A stretch of 9,184 nucleotides of DNA from Thermoplasmata archaeon M9B2D (GTDB taxonomy: Archaea; Thermoplasmatota; E2; DHVEG-1): assembly GCA_002900555.1 (NCBI GenBank), contig MUGD01000078.1:1-9184 (forward strand). The letters run 5' to 3'. A program made the translations under genes and the position numbers. The notes under the pieces are model-generated. The model saw nothing but the letters and a program-made list of their open reading frames with translations, was not told where the DNA came from and did not search any database. Positions 1 through 6,880 of the stretch are shown piece by piece (positions within the stretch are counted from its first letter, which is position 1; each line of letters opens with the position of its first letter).

Positions 1-955
1 AGATAGTGTAGTTGATGCTTGGCATCGACAATTGTGGAGGAATAATCAACATATCATCGGTTTCAAAGGCGACTGCTGCTTCCGATTCTGTCATCAGCTC
101 CTCAAACATTTTTTCACCAGGTCGCAGTCCAATGATTCTTTTTTCAATTGATTCTTTTTTATTATGATATTTTTCTGTGTAAACTTCAATAATCACATCG
201 ATAAGGTCCCCTAGTTTGACGACTGGCATTTTCAGAATGAAGACCTCGCCTCCCTTTGCTAAGTGTGTTGCTTTAAACACCAGTTCAATAGTATCTGATA
301 CAGACATCATGTATCGGGTCATTTCTGGGTTAGTAATGGTTATTGGTCTTTTTTGTCGAATCTGTTCCTCGAAAAGGGGAATGACCGACCCTCGTGAGAA
401 CGAAACGTTGCCGAAGCGTACGGAGGAGAAAATTGTTGGTTTTGATCCTTTTCCTTCGTTTGCATCGATGATGAGTTTCTCTGCAAGCAGTTTCGTCGCC
501 CCCATGGTGCTTACCGGGTTAACCGCTTTATCCGTGCTGATGCTAATAACCCGATCAACTCCTGATTCAAGTGCAGCTTCGATGACGTTTTGCGTCCCAA
601 GAACGTTTGTTTTTATTGCTTCAAATGGGTTGTATTCGCACAAAGGAACATGTTTAAGTGCGGCTGCGTGGTAGACGATATCGATGTCCTCCATTGCAAG
701 AAGGACTCGTTCTTTATCACGGATGTCCCCTATTAAAAATCTTCTATTCGCGATCTCATGCATTAACTTTGTCCCATTGCTATCAGTTTCCTGCATCATC
801 TGGAAAGTTGCATTTTCATCGTTACTAAAGATTCTGATGACCTCAGGCCCATACTTCAACACGCTTCGGACGATTTCACTGCCAATGCATCCGGTGCCAC
901 CGGTGACTAAGATTTTTTTGCCTCGAAAGATGTTTTCTAATTGTTTTTGCATCAT
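1..955 (-). CDS. CapD/WbpM-type nucleotide-sugar 4,6-dehydratase (3' end off left edge)
   Basis: Short-chain dehydrogenase-fold enzyme expected to convert UDP-GlcNAc to the UDP-4-keto-6-deoxy sugar, the first step of a 6-deoxy nonulosonic acid pathway. The 318 residues present hold the NAD-binding glycine motif TGGTGCIGSE (18-27), the HAAALKHVP loop (96-104), the STDK motif (140-143), the MGATK active site (151-155) and the family's C-terminal LRPGEKMFEEL block (277-287), so most of the protein is here and probably only a short tail is missing. The active-site tyrosine is Met151, as in WbpM/PglF/CapD proteins; soluble PseB has Tyr there. There is no membrane segment, so this is a short soluble form. 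The start is ATG at 955, which overlaps the aminotransferase stop as ATGA; a second ATG follows directly at 952. The Shine-Dalgarno site is weak (GGTG). Family assignment is firm; the stereochemical outcome is inferred. Confidence 0.9.
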   Translation of the reverse strand, partial: MMQKQLENIFRGKKILVTGGTGCIGSEIVRSVLKYGPEVIRIFSNDENATFQMMQETDSNGTKLMHEIANRRFLIGDIRDKERVLLAMEDIDIVYHAAALKHVPLCEYNPFEAIKTNVLGTQNVIEAALESGVDRVISISTDKAVNPVSTMGATKLLAEKLIIDANEGKGSKPTIFSSVRFGNVSFSRGSVIPLFEEQIRQKRPITITNPEMTRYMMSVSDTIELVFKATHLAKGGEVFILKMPVVKLGDLIDVIIEVYTEKYHNKKESIEKRIIGLRPGEKMFEELMTESEAAVAFETDDMLIIPPQLSMPSINYTI

Positions 956-2094
956 AGGTTTTTACACCATTTTTGAATAGTAGAAACTACATAATCCATT
1001 TCTCTTTTTGTTATGGTCGGATAGAGTGGGAGGGTAAGAACTTTTTCTGAGATTGCTTCGGTGAGGGGTAAATCATTTTTTTTGTAGTTAAATTCTTTTG
1101 TATAGAACTTTTTTAGATGAATCGGTTCGAAATATATTTTAGTCATAATCCCGGCTTTGGTGAGATGTTGTTGCAGTCCGTCCCTGATTTTCTTGTTAGG
1201 CAATTCTATGGTATAAAGCTGATAGACGTGATGTTCTCCCGCAGTCTCAGTGGGCGTCTGTATAGATGAGAGCGTTGATAGCTTTTTTGTATAATAGGCT
1301 GCTTTTTCTCTTCGCATTTTTATGATTTTTTTGAATTTTTTAAACTGTGAAAGCACTAATGCAGCGTTGATACTTGGGAGTCTATAGTTATAACCAGCCA
1401 GGATATAATCAAGATCCTGTGTGGACGAAAAATACCCTTGTTTGCTTTCTATGCGGCCATGGGAACGAATCAATCTGAGTTTTTCTGCGACCATTGTCGA
1501 ATCTGTGACTGCAAGACCACCCTCCCCTGCAGTTATGACTTTGTTCTGACAGAAGCTAAAAACTGCTGCATCACTAAACGTTCCGACTTTCTGTGAGTGT
1601 ATTTCCGCCCCCAGGGATTCACACGCATCCTCTATGAAGAGCAGATGATGGTCCTTTGCGATTTCCGTTAATGCTTTGATTTCTTTGCAGGGGCTTCCAC
1701 CGTAGTGGATCGGCAGGATTGCTTTTGTTTTATTGGTTATTTTTTCTTTTACGTCCTCTGGGTCTAATGCATATGATTTCGGTTCGATATCAGCAAACAC
1801 TGGTGTTGCACCGGTTAAAACCACTACATTAGCTGTTGCGATAAACGTAAAAGAAGGAACAATGACCTCGTCGCCATTTTTAATATCATAGGCAAGCAGT
1901 AGCGCATGAAGAGCCGATGTCCCTGAATTAAAGGATATCCCCTGCTTTTTTCCAAGAAAACCAGCGATAGCGTCCTCTAAGGTTTGAATCTCAGGGCCCA
2001 TGGTCCAGTAGCTTGCCCGTTTGATGACCTTGGTCACCGCGGTGATATCCTGAGTATCCCAGTACATCTTGAAGAGAGGGATTTTCCATTTCAT
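952..2094 (-). CDS. legC: DegT/DnrJ/EryC1 family PLP-dependent sugar aminotransferase (LegC-like)
   Basis: Predicted to transfer an amino group, usually from glutamate, to C4 of the UDP-4-keto-6-deoxy-GlcNAc made by the neighbouring dehydratase. From the chosen start the protein is 380 residues, normal for the family. It opens with IPLFKMYWDTQDI, the usual N-terminal strand, then SFNSGTSALHALL (54-66) for PLP phosphate contacts, VPSFTFIATAN (79-89), EDACESLGA (155-163) with Asp156 expected to bind the pyridine nitrogen, and FSFCQNKVITAGEGG (179-193) with Lys185 as the PLP lysine. The frame stays open upstream to 2226, but that extension is arginine-rich, overlaps the amidotransferase end and matches nothing in the family. 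ATG at 2094 has GGATGA eight bases upstream; ATG at 2106 is an alternative. The stop overlaps the dehydratase start. LegC is the best fit; PglE- or perosamine-type roles are possible from sequence alone. Confidence 0.93.
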   Translation of the reverse strand: MKWKIPLFKMYWDTQDITAVTKVIKRASYWTMGPEIQTLEDAIAGFLGKKQGISFNSGTSALHALLLAYDIKNGDEVIVPSFTFIATANVVVLTGATPVFADIEPKSYALDPEDVKEKITNKTKAILPIHYGGSPCKEIKALTEIAKDHHLLFIEDACESLGAEIHSQKVGTFSDAAVFSFCQNKVITAGEGGLAVTDSTMVAEKLRLIRSHGRIESKQGYFSSTQDLDYILAGYNYRLPSINAALVLSQFKKFKKIIKMRREKAAYYTKKLSTLSSIQTPTETAGEHHVYQLYTIELPNKKIRDGLQQHLTKAGIMTKIYFEPIHLKKFYTKEFNYKKNDLPLTEAISEKVLTLPLYPTITKREMDYVVSTIQKWCKNL

Positions 2095-2165
2095 AAATGT
2101 CTTCATCCATACATTTTTTTTACGGGTTATCAGAATAGAAAGACGACACGAGTCGTTTTCCGCTA
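2095..2165 (-). other. 71-base gap between amidotransferase and aminotransferase with a small hairpin
   Basis: This is the only wide gap in the downstream module. On the coding strand ACGAC-TCGT-GTCGT (2143-2156) forms a perfect 5-bp stem with a 4-base loop, ten bases after the amidotransferase stop, followed by CTTTCTATT. Further on there is an A8 run (2112-2119 on the plus strand as T). The stem is too short and the T-rich tail too broken to call a terminator. An RNA-processing site, a weak attenuator or chance are all possible. Confidence 0.3.
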
Positions 2166-3311
2166 TTATAGTTTCACGGGACCACCGTTTCGGAGAGCGT
2201 CTTCGACGTTCTTTTTCAGCCTCCAATGACCATCCCGTCTTTCGACGATATCCCGATTCGCGTATTTATCGACGATTTTCCAGAAATCCTCTTCTTTATA
2301 GTTGATATATTCAAGGAAATCTGTCAGCATTCGTCTATCAAGTTTCCAGTCTTCGGCAACGACTTTTTCTACGGCTTCTTTACGTGTCATCATACCATCC
2401 CTGATATAAAGACTAGCTACTTCTGTGACTCGTTGATGACCGAACTTTGGGAATTTGAACCAGGTGTGGGTAAGGTAGCCAAGTGAGTCAATTTGATCGT
2501 ATTGCTCAAGGAACCCATCCCGTTTCCATTCGCCAGTATCATCAAGTGTTTTAAAGCCTCGTGTTCTGGCAAACTGCATGTTCTTATAGCCGTTCCAAGG
2601 AAGGAAATAACTGAGGAATATAGGGTTGAGTTGTATTTTTTTTATTTCTTCTTCAGAAGGAAAAATCCCTGGGTTTACGTCCTTCATGCTGATAGTATCA
2701 TCAAGCCAGATGTCCCAGGGAACTGGTTTTACCACATCGTTTGTAATCTGTTTCATGGCACTGGGGGTTTCCTCGGTATTTGGTCCACCATAGAGAAAAT
2801 TGGTATCTTCACCGTAGACGACTAAGGGCAGATTTAATTTCACCGCCATCTGTAAGGGATATGCATAAATCGCTTTATCGAAGTACCAGGTTGGTGAGCC
2901 GAGTCGTTCTAAGGCTTTTCTGAAAAGGTTCTTGCAGACTTTAGGGTTTAATGACATGACATGGGCATCGACTCCAAATTCAGTACGAAGGTTATCCCAG
3001 TTGTGATGGCCGGTTTGTGTCCAGGTGAAGTTATCGACGCTGACAATCAAGGGGTTCATCCCGAGTTTCTCTTTCATAATATAGGTTTGATAATAACTGT
3101 CTTTCCCACCGCTTGCGGTGATCATACAATCATAGTAATCCCCGTTCGTCCCCCTATATTGATCTGCGAGATTCTCAAGTTCTTCCCATCGTTTCTTCCA
3201 ATCTGTTTTCTTTATATGCTCTGCAGCTTGACAGGGGTAGCAGATGCCTTCCTCGTTAAATTTCATGTACGGTCGTGTATCAGGCATGACGCATTTTGTA
3301 CAATACCTCAT
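2166..3311 (-). CDS. N-acetyl sugar amidotransferase (PseA/WbpG/WbuX family)
   Basis: ATP-dependent enzyme of the family that turns a sugar N-acetyl group into an acetamidino group, activating the substrate by adenylation and using ammonia. Two cysteine pairs at the N-terminus, CTKC (4-7) and CYPC (24-27), look like a zinc-binding knuckle. The PP-loop signature SGGKDS is at 67-72, followed by the N-type ATP pyrophosphatase fold. VVYGEDTNFLYGG (about 164-176) and the tryptophan- and aromatic-rich C-terminal half are typical of this family; 381 residues is the usual length. The ATG at 3311 has GGAGG seven bases upstream and overlaps the acyltransferase stop as ATGA, so translation is probably coupled. 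In Pseudomonas O-antigen loci the homologue works with HisH- and HisF-like proteins that supply ammonia; neither is visible here. The family is secure; the exact acceptor sugar is inferred from neighbours. Confidence 0.92.
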   Translation of the reverse strand: MRYCTKCVMPDTRPYMKFNEEGICYPCQAAEHIKKTDWKKRWEELENLADQYRGTNGDYYDCMITASGGKDSYYQTYIMKEKLGMNPLIVSVDNFTWTQTGHHNWDNLRTEFGVDAHVMSLNPKVCKNLFRKALERLGSPTWYFDKAIYAYPLQMAVKLNLPLVVYGEDTNFLYGGPNTEETPSAMKQITNDVVKPVPWDIWLDDTISMKDVNPGIFPSEEEIKKIQLNPIFLSYFLPWNGYKNMQFARTRGFKTLDDTGEWKRDGFLEQYDQIDSLGYLTHTWFKFPKFGHQRVTEVASLYIRDGMMTRKEAVEKVVAEDWKLDRRMLTDFLEYINYKEEDFWKIVDKYANRDIVERRDGHWRLKKNVEDALRNGGPVKL

Positions 3312-3742
3312 TTCTCTGCCTCCAATTTTTCTATTTCTTTTTTTGTAAGTTTTCTTTTAACCGTGGCGGGGACGCCATAGGCTATAGTATTATCTGGTAT
3401 ATCAGTGTTTACAAAGCTAAACGCACCGATAATGGTGTTTTTTCCGATTGTGACTCCCGGCATGATGACAGAATGTGTCCCTATTCGACAATTTCTTTTC
3501 AGGAATATTTTTCCTTCTTTATTGTCGATGGTTGATATCGAATACAGTGAACAGTGAGACCCTATTTGCACGAAATCATCCATTACTACTCCTTTTTTCG
3601 CATTGATGTAGGTAAATGCCCCGATATCAACAAAGTTGCCTAGTTTAAGGTTGTTATGATACTGACACATCCAATGCCATTTCGTGGTATCATTTTTATC
3701 AAAGGTTGGTTGTTTCCATTTTGTGAATCTTTTTTTGGTCAT
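3308..3742 (-). CDS. Left-handed beta-helix (hexapeptide-repeat) acyltransferase
   Basis: Small 144-residue protein of the isoleucine-patch/hexapeptide acetyltransferase superfamily, expected to form a trimer and use acetyl-CoA or a related acyl donor. Hexapeptide turns run from about 33 to 128: LGNFVDIGAFTYI, MDDFVQIGSHCSL, LKRNCRIGTHSVIMPGVTIG and NTIIGAFSFVNTDIP, closing with the family C-terminal GVPATV (123-128). His63 and His90 are candidate catalytic bases. The lysine- and glutamate-rich tail (129-144) is probably helical. Start at 3742 is supported by a strong GAGGTGA six bases upstream that overlaps the neuC stop. In this setting it could N-acylate the 4-amino sugar (the LegH/PglD step) or O-acetylate the finished acid (NeuD-like). 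It is shorter than PglD/NeuD proteins and lacks their N-terminal Rossmann-like domain, so the substrate is unresolved. Confidence 0.88.
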   Translation of the reverse strand: MTKKRFTKWKQPTFDKNDTTKWHWMCQYHNNLKLGNFVDIGAFTYINAKKGVVMDDFVQIGSHCSLYSISTIDNKEGKIFLKRNCRIGTHSVIMPGVTIGKNTIIGAFSFVNTDIPDNTIAYGVPATVKRKLTKKEIEKLEAEK

Positions 3743-3748
3743 AGACCC

Positions 3749-3755
3749 TCACCTC
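3749..3755 (-). promoter_or_regulatory. Strong Shine-Dalgarno site overlapping the neuC stop codon
   Basis: GAGGTGA on the coding strand lies six bases before the acyltransferase ATG. Its first two bases belong to the TGA stop of neuC, so a terminating ribosome sits on the next gene's binding site. This fixes the acyltransferase start and implies coupled translation. Confidence 0.75.
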
Positions 3756-4899
3756 AATAGGTAATCTGTTTTTGAATAAGTGGTTCATCAAGTGGAATTT
3801 CTTTTAAGATTTTTATTATCTTTTTTGCAGCCAAACCATCACCGAATCTATTCTTACAGGTTTGAACCTCTTGTCTGAAATTTTTATCATGAAGCGCAAA
3901 GTCAATTGCCTTAATTATTTTGTTTTTTTCTGGCTGGACATCAATGATGTTTGTGGATCGTTCTCTTCCTTGTTGTCGACTTCCGATATTGACAACCGGG
4001 ATTTTAAACGAGGGTGCTTCAATAATGCCGCTGCTGGAATTCCCGATCATAAGGTCAACGGATTTCATAACACCAAGGTAGTCTGCGTGAGGCATATTTT
4101 GATACGCATGAAGATATGATTTTTTTGAATAGTTCTTTATAAGATCAATAAATTTTTTACCTCCAGCATCACAGTTCGGGTAAAGCAGAACAGTCTGTTT
4201 TTTTACTGTATCAAGCGCCCGTAGGAGTTCTCGAAGCTGAGAGTATCCCCTATCTTTTAAGGTCGTGAGAGGGTGTTGAACAACAAGAAACGTAATTTCG
4301 TTCTGGTCGAGATGATATTTTTTAAACAGTTCTTTTTTTGAAGGTAACTTCGAATGCATAATGGTATCGAGAGTGAGTGCACCTGTGATAAAAATCCTTT
4401 TTTTCTGCTCACCCATGCGTTCTACTCGTTCTGCGTTTTCTTTCGTATGAACAAGGTGGATATGGGAGATTTTTGTGATGGCATGGCGGATGGATTCATC
4501 TATGGTTGTCCCGGTCACATCACCCCCGTTGATATGCGCGATAGGGATGTTCAAATAAAGGGCGGAAAGTGCAGCAGCGAACGATTCGCTTCGATCGCCA
4601 AGGACAACAAGGATATCTGGACGATGATGATCAAAGAAGGTTGTAAAATTGCTGATTCCTGACGCTAGGTACTGGGCCATATGTTTTAGTTGATCTCCTT
4701 TATACCTCATTGGGATTTTTTTTGCGTTTGGAAAATCCTTTTCGACGATTTTGAAGGTGTTTCCGAATGAAGGGAGCAGGTGCATCCCAGTGATTATTGG
4801 AAGCAATCGTAGCTTCGTATCATGTTGGATTTTTTCCATAAGTGGTTTGAGATATCCGTATTCTGCACGGGTGCCTGTAACAACAGCGATAGTCCTCAT
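3754..4899 (-). CDS. neuC: UDP-sugar hydrolysing 2-epimerase (NeuC/LegG type)
   Basis: GT-B-fold enzyme that releases UDP from a UDP-2-acetamido sugar while inverting C2, giving the mannosamine-configured substrate for NeuB. In this cluster the likely substrate is a UDP-2,4-diamido-2,4,6-trideoxyglucose rather than UDP-GlcNAc (inference from neighbours). Visible motifs: GTRAEYG (9-15), LGDRSE (100-105), HINGGDVTGTTIDESIRHAITK (122-143, with Asp127, Glu135 and His139), GNSSSGIIEAPSF (286-298, UDP-binding with Glu294) and VNIGSRQQGRERS (303-315). The length of 381 matches the family. ATG at 4899 follows the upstream neuB stop by two bases, with only a weak GGTTGA upstream, so translation is probably coupled. 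NeuC rather than PseG argues for a sialic- or legionaminic-type configuration. Sequence alone cannot separate NeuC from LegG. Confidence 0.94.
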   Translation of the reverse strand: MRTIAVVTGTRAEYGYLKPLMEKIQHDTKLRLLPIITGMHLLPSFGNTFKIVEKDFPNAKKIPMRYKGDQLKHMAQYLASGISNFTTFFDHHRPDILVVLGDRSESFAAALSALYLNIPIAHINGGDVTGTTIDESIRHAITKISHIHLVHTKENAERVERMGEQKKRIFITGALTLDTIMHSKLPSKKELFKKYHLDQNEITFLVVQHPLTTLKDRGYSQLRELLRALDTVKKQTVLLYPNCDAGGKKFIDLIKNYSKKSYLHAYQNMPHADYLGVMKSVDLMIGNSSSGIIEAPSFKIPVVNIGSRQQGRERSTNIIDVQPEKNKIIKAIDFALHDKNFRQEVQTCKNRFGDGLAAKKIIKILKEIPLDEPLIQKQITY

Positions 4900-4901
4900 A
4901 A

Positions 4902-5951
4902 TTATTCAACCATATCGAACCGAATAAGTTGATCTTTTTTTATAGGTTTTTTGGTTTTCCTCCCAAGAAGCTGTTTTAGATGCATCGGTGAAAGCCCGGT
5001 TCCAGGCCGCTTGAAATCAAGCATAGTTCTACGGAGAACCGCTCCTTCCTTGACAGGCTGGCTAGCAACAATGCTTTTTCTGACAAGTTTCATTATTTCT
5101 TTTTCAGACCGTGTTGGTTTTTTTGCATAGCTTCCAAGAACTGTTTCGACGGTTCGTAGTTCAGTAACCATCTGCATGAGTTCTTCTGGTTCAAGTGATG
5201 CAGCATGGTCAGGACCAGGCATGGCTCGGTCAAGAGTGAAATGTTTCTCGATGACGACCGCACCAAGGGCTGCTGCCATGAGAGGGACTGTAATTCCTAT
5301 TGTATGGTCCGAATAACCAACAAGGCAGTCCAGTGAGTGCCGCATGGTAAGCATCGCACGGAGATTTACCTCATCTAATGGGCAGGGGTAATTGGTCGTG
5401 CAATGAAGTACGATTACCTGATGGTTCCCATTTTTATGAATCGCTCGAATCGCATCACCAACCTCCTTAAGGGTGGCCATACCCGTTCCTAAAAGGATTG
5501 GTTTGTGTTTTTTAGATGCGTATTCTAACGCAGGAAGATTGGTAAGGTCCCCAGAGCCGAACTTATACGCTGGGACAATGTCCTCTAAAAAATCGATAGC
5601 ATCAAACGAATGAGGGGTCGACAAGAACAGTATCTTTTTTTTATCACAATACGCTTTAAGTTCCTTGAACGTTTCGTATGAAAACTCATAGTGTTTAATC
5701 ATCTGAAGCTGTGTGAGATTTCCCTTTATGTTTTTCTTCTGGTACGATGCGATATCGACATCCCCAGTGACAACTCCCTCTGCTTTAAATGTCTGGAATT
5801 TGACCGCGTCCGCACCAGCATGTACCGCGACATCAACAAGTTTTTTTGCAAGAGGTAACTTACCGTTGTGGTTTATACCTGCCTCTGCGATGATAAAACA
5901 CGGTTGTTTTTCCCCAATGCATTTTGATCCTATATGTATGGTTTTTGCCAT
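4902..5951 (-). CDS. neuB: Nonulosonic acid synthase (NeuB/LegI), canonical copy
   Basis: TIM-barrel synthase that condenses a 2-acetamido mannose-type sugar with phosphoenolpyruvate to give a nine-carbon alpha-keto acid. 349 residues, full length. Motifs: IAEAGINHNG (21-30), KFQTFKAE (51-58), KFGSGDLTN (130-138), LGTGMAT (154-160), LHCTTNYPCP (182-191), GYSDHT (212-217) and EKHFTLDRAMPGPDHAAS (235-252). His216 and His237 correspond to the metal ligands of Neisseria NeuB. The C-terminal SAF/antifreeze-like domain (about 291-349) carries KRPGTGLSP (314-322), whose arginine reaches the partner subunit's active site in the Neisseria enzyme. The start has GGGG five bases upstream and follows a 91-base gap with promoter-like features. 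With the dehydratase and aminotransferase downstream, a legionaminic-type product (LegI role) is more likely than plain N-acetylneuraminate; this is inference. Confidence 0.95.
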   Translation of the reverse strand: MAKTIHIGSKCIGEKQPCFIIAEAGINHNGKLPLAKKLVDVAVHAGADAVKFQTFKAEGVVTGDVDIASYQKKNIKGNLTQLQMIKHYEFSYETFKELKAYCDKKKILFLSTPHSFDAIDFLEDIVPAYKFGSGDLTNLPALEYASKKHKPILLGTGMATLKEVGDAIRAIHKNGNHQVIVLHCTTNYPCPLDEVNLRAMLTMRHSLDCLVGYSDHTIGITVPLMAAALGAVVIEKHFTLDRAMPGPDHAASLEPEELMQMVTELRTVETVLGSYAKKPTRSEKEIMKLVRKSIVASQPVKEGAVLRRTMLDFKRPGTGLSPMHLKQLLGRKTKKPIKKDQLIRFDMVE

Positions 5952-5993
5952 AGATTCCCCACTACAGATATAATCAAAGGTAACAACGAACCA

Positions 5994-6003
5994 CTATTAA
6001 AAG
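5994..6003 (-). promoter_or_regulatory. Candidate TATA-like promoter element for the neuB-led module
   Basis: The coding strand reads CTTTTAATAG, preceded by the purine-rich GAAATGAA, which resembles an archaeal BRE plus TATA arrangement. The box centre is about 47 bases before the neuB ATG, so a start 25-27 bases downstream would give a leader of about 20 bases containing the GGGG Shine-Dalgarno. If the host is a bacterium, TTATAT at about 5968-5973 could instead serve as a weak -10, though no good -35 is seen. Confidence 0.3.
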
Positions 6004-6020
6004 TTCATTTCTTATTTCTT

Positions 6021-6027
6021 AAAAAAA
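6021..6027 (-). terminator. T7 tract after the cytidylyltransferase stop, possible terminator
   Basis: A run of seven T on the coding strand begins 16 bases after the TAA of the cytidylyltransferase gene, with no clear hairpin before it. Archaeal termination can occur at bare oligo-T tracts, so this could end some transcripts ahead of the possible promoter just downstream. In a bacterium, lacking a stem, it would be meaningless. Low confidence. Confidence 0.25.
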
Positions 6028-6042
6028 TGGGATAGAAGATAG

Positions 6043-6858
6043 TTATTCTTTTTTTCTAGAGTAAATTTCTTGTTTAATTTTTCGAATTTCCTGGAAATGT
6101 GTATGGTAGTGATTGTCGATTTGATCCTTGATATGTTTGTCTAAATCAAGCTGTACACAATGAGCGTTTATTGCAGCTATCTGCGGGTGTTTGTCAAGAT
6201 ATTCTATGACTTTTTCTAATGTAAGGGTTGTTTTAAATGGGATTGTCGTATAAAGGTGGTTGATAAGCTCATAATCTTCTTTGTAGTCAAGCGTAAGTCG
6301 GTAGTTTGGTCTATGGAACTTTTTATCTGCCGTCAGAGTAAAAACATCGAATAGGTCAGGTCGATCTATGAGGTATCCCCAGATTTCCGTGTCGATAATA
6401 GTTTTGACGATGCAGATGGTCTGTAACGCTTGTACATTCATGCCCCATACTGCAGTTCCAAAAGGCAGACCTTGTACTTTTATAAAATCAGGTTGTTGTC
6501 GTGTAATGACATCCACTATTTTGTTTGCGTATTGTATGGAAAACAAGGGGTTGTCCGCAGTTATCCCAAGAGCATAATCCAAGTGGTGAGAGATTGCGGC
6601 ATCATGCAATCGCTTTACAACATCGTCAGGGTCACCAAGGAAATACGAGACATTGGTTGTTTCTGCGATCAAACGTAATGGTTTGTCCTGAGGGGACGCT
6701 GAAGTGCAGATAACAATATCTGTATCGTCAATTGAGTGGATTTCTTGTGCGCGTTCTACAATTCGTTGTATGACGGGTTTGCCGTTTAAATCCTTCATGA
6801 TTTTTAATGGGAGTCGTGATGATTTTAATCGTGCAGTGATTAAAAAACCGATTCTCAT
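6043..6858 (-). CDS. spsF: SpsF-type cytidylyltransferase (candidate CMP-nonulosonate synthetase)
   Basis: GT-A-like nucleotidyltransferase of the SpsF/COG1861 group, 271 residues. It begins with a beta-strand and IxARxxSxRLPxK signature, ITARLKSSRLPLK (7-19), which binds the nucleotide triphosphate in related CMP-Kdo and CMP-sialate synthetases. Then come DIVICTSAS (47-55), FLGDPDDVVKRLHDAA (73-88), the metal-binding ITADNPL (99-105, with Asp102) and GLPFGTAVWG (130-139). RLTLDYKEDYELI (about 187-199) is the usual late family block. The last roughly 30 residues form a His/Lys-rich tail of unclear role. It is the only activating enzyme in view and probably makes the CMP-sugar, but this branch is poorly characterised and differs from standard NeuA/LegF. 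Start at 6858 has AGGA ten bases upstream and follows the second synthase by 22 bases. Confidence 0.85.
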   Translation of the reverse strand: MRIGFLITARLKSSRLPLKIMKDLNGKPVIQRIVERAQEIHSIDDTDIVICTSASPQDKPLRLIAETTNVSYFLGDPDDVVKRLHDAAISHHLDYALGITADNPLFSIQYANKIVDVITRQQPDFIKVQGLPFGTAVWGMNVQALQTICIVKTIIDTEIWGYLIDRPDLFDVFTLTADKKFHRPNYRLTLDYKEDYELINHLYTTIPFKTTLTLEKVIEYLDKHPQIAAINAHCVQLDLDKHIKDQIDNHYHTHFQEIRKIKQEIYSRKKE

Positions 6859-6880
6859 AGTGCTTTCTTCCTTTGGGGCT

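Larger units (their letters stand above)
5952..6042 (-). other. 91-base gap between the two modules
   Basis: No gene is seen here. The coding strand is AT-rich and carries, in order, a T7 tract, a purine-rich GAAATAAGAAATGAA stretch, a TATA-like box and a second AT-rich element GATTATATC (5967-5975) close to the neuB start. It is the best candidate in the window for an internal transcript boundary. Confidence 0.4.

Noticed and set aside
216..980. Plus-strand open frames at 216-674 and 684-980
   Set aside because: They are antisense to the dehydratase gene, whose minus-strand frame carries all the family motifs; their translations show no recognisable domain.
2095..2226. N-terminal extension of the aminotransferase frame to an ATG at 2226
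   Set aside because: It overlaps the conserved end of the amidotransferase gene, encodes an arginine-rich stretch unlike any DegT N-terminus, and a start with a usable ribosome site exists at 2094.
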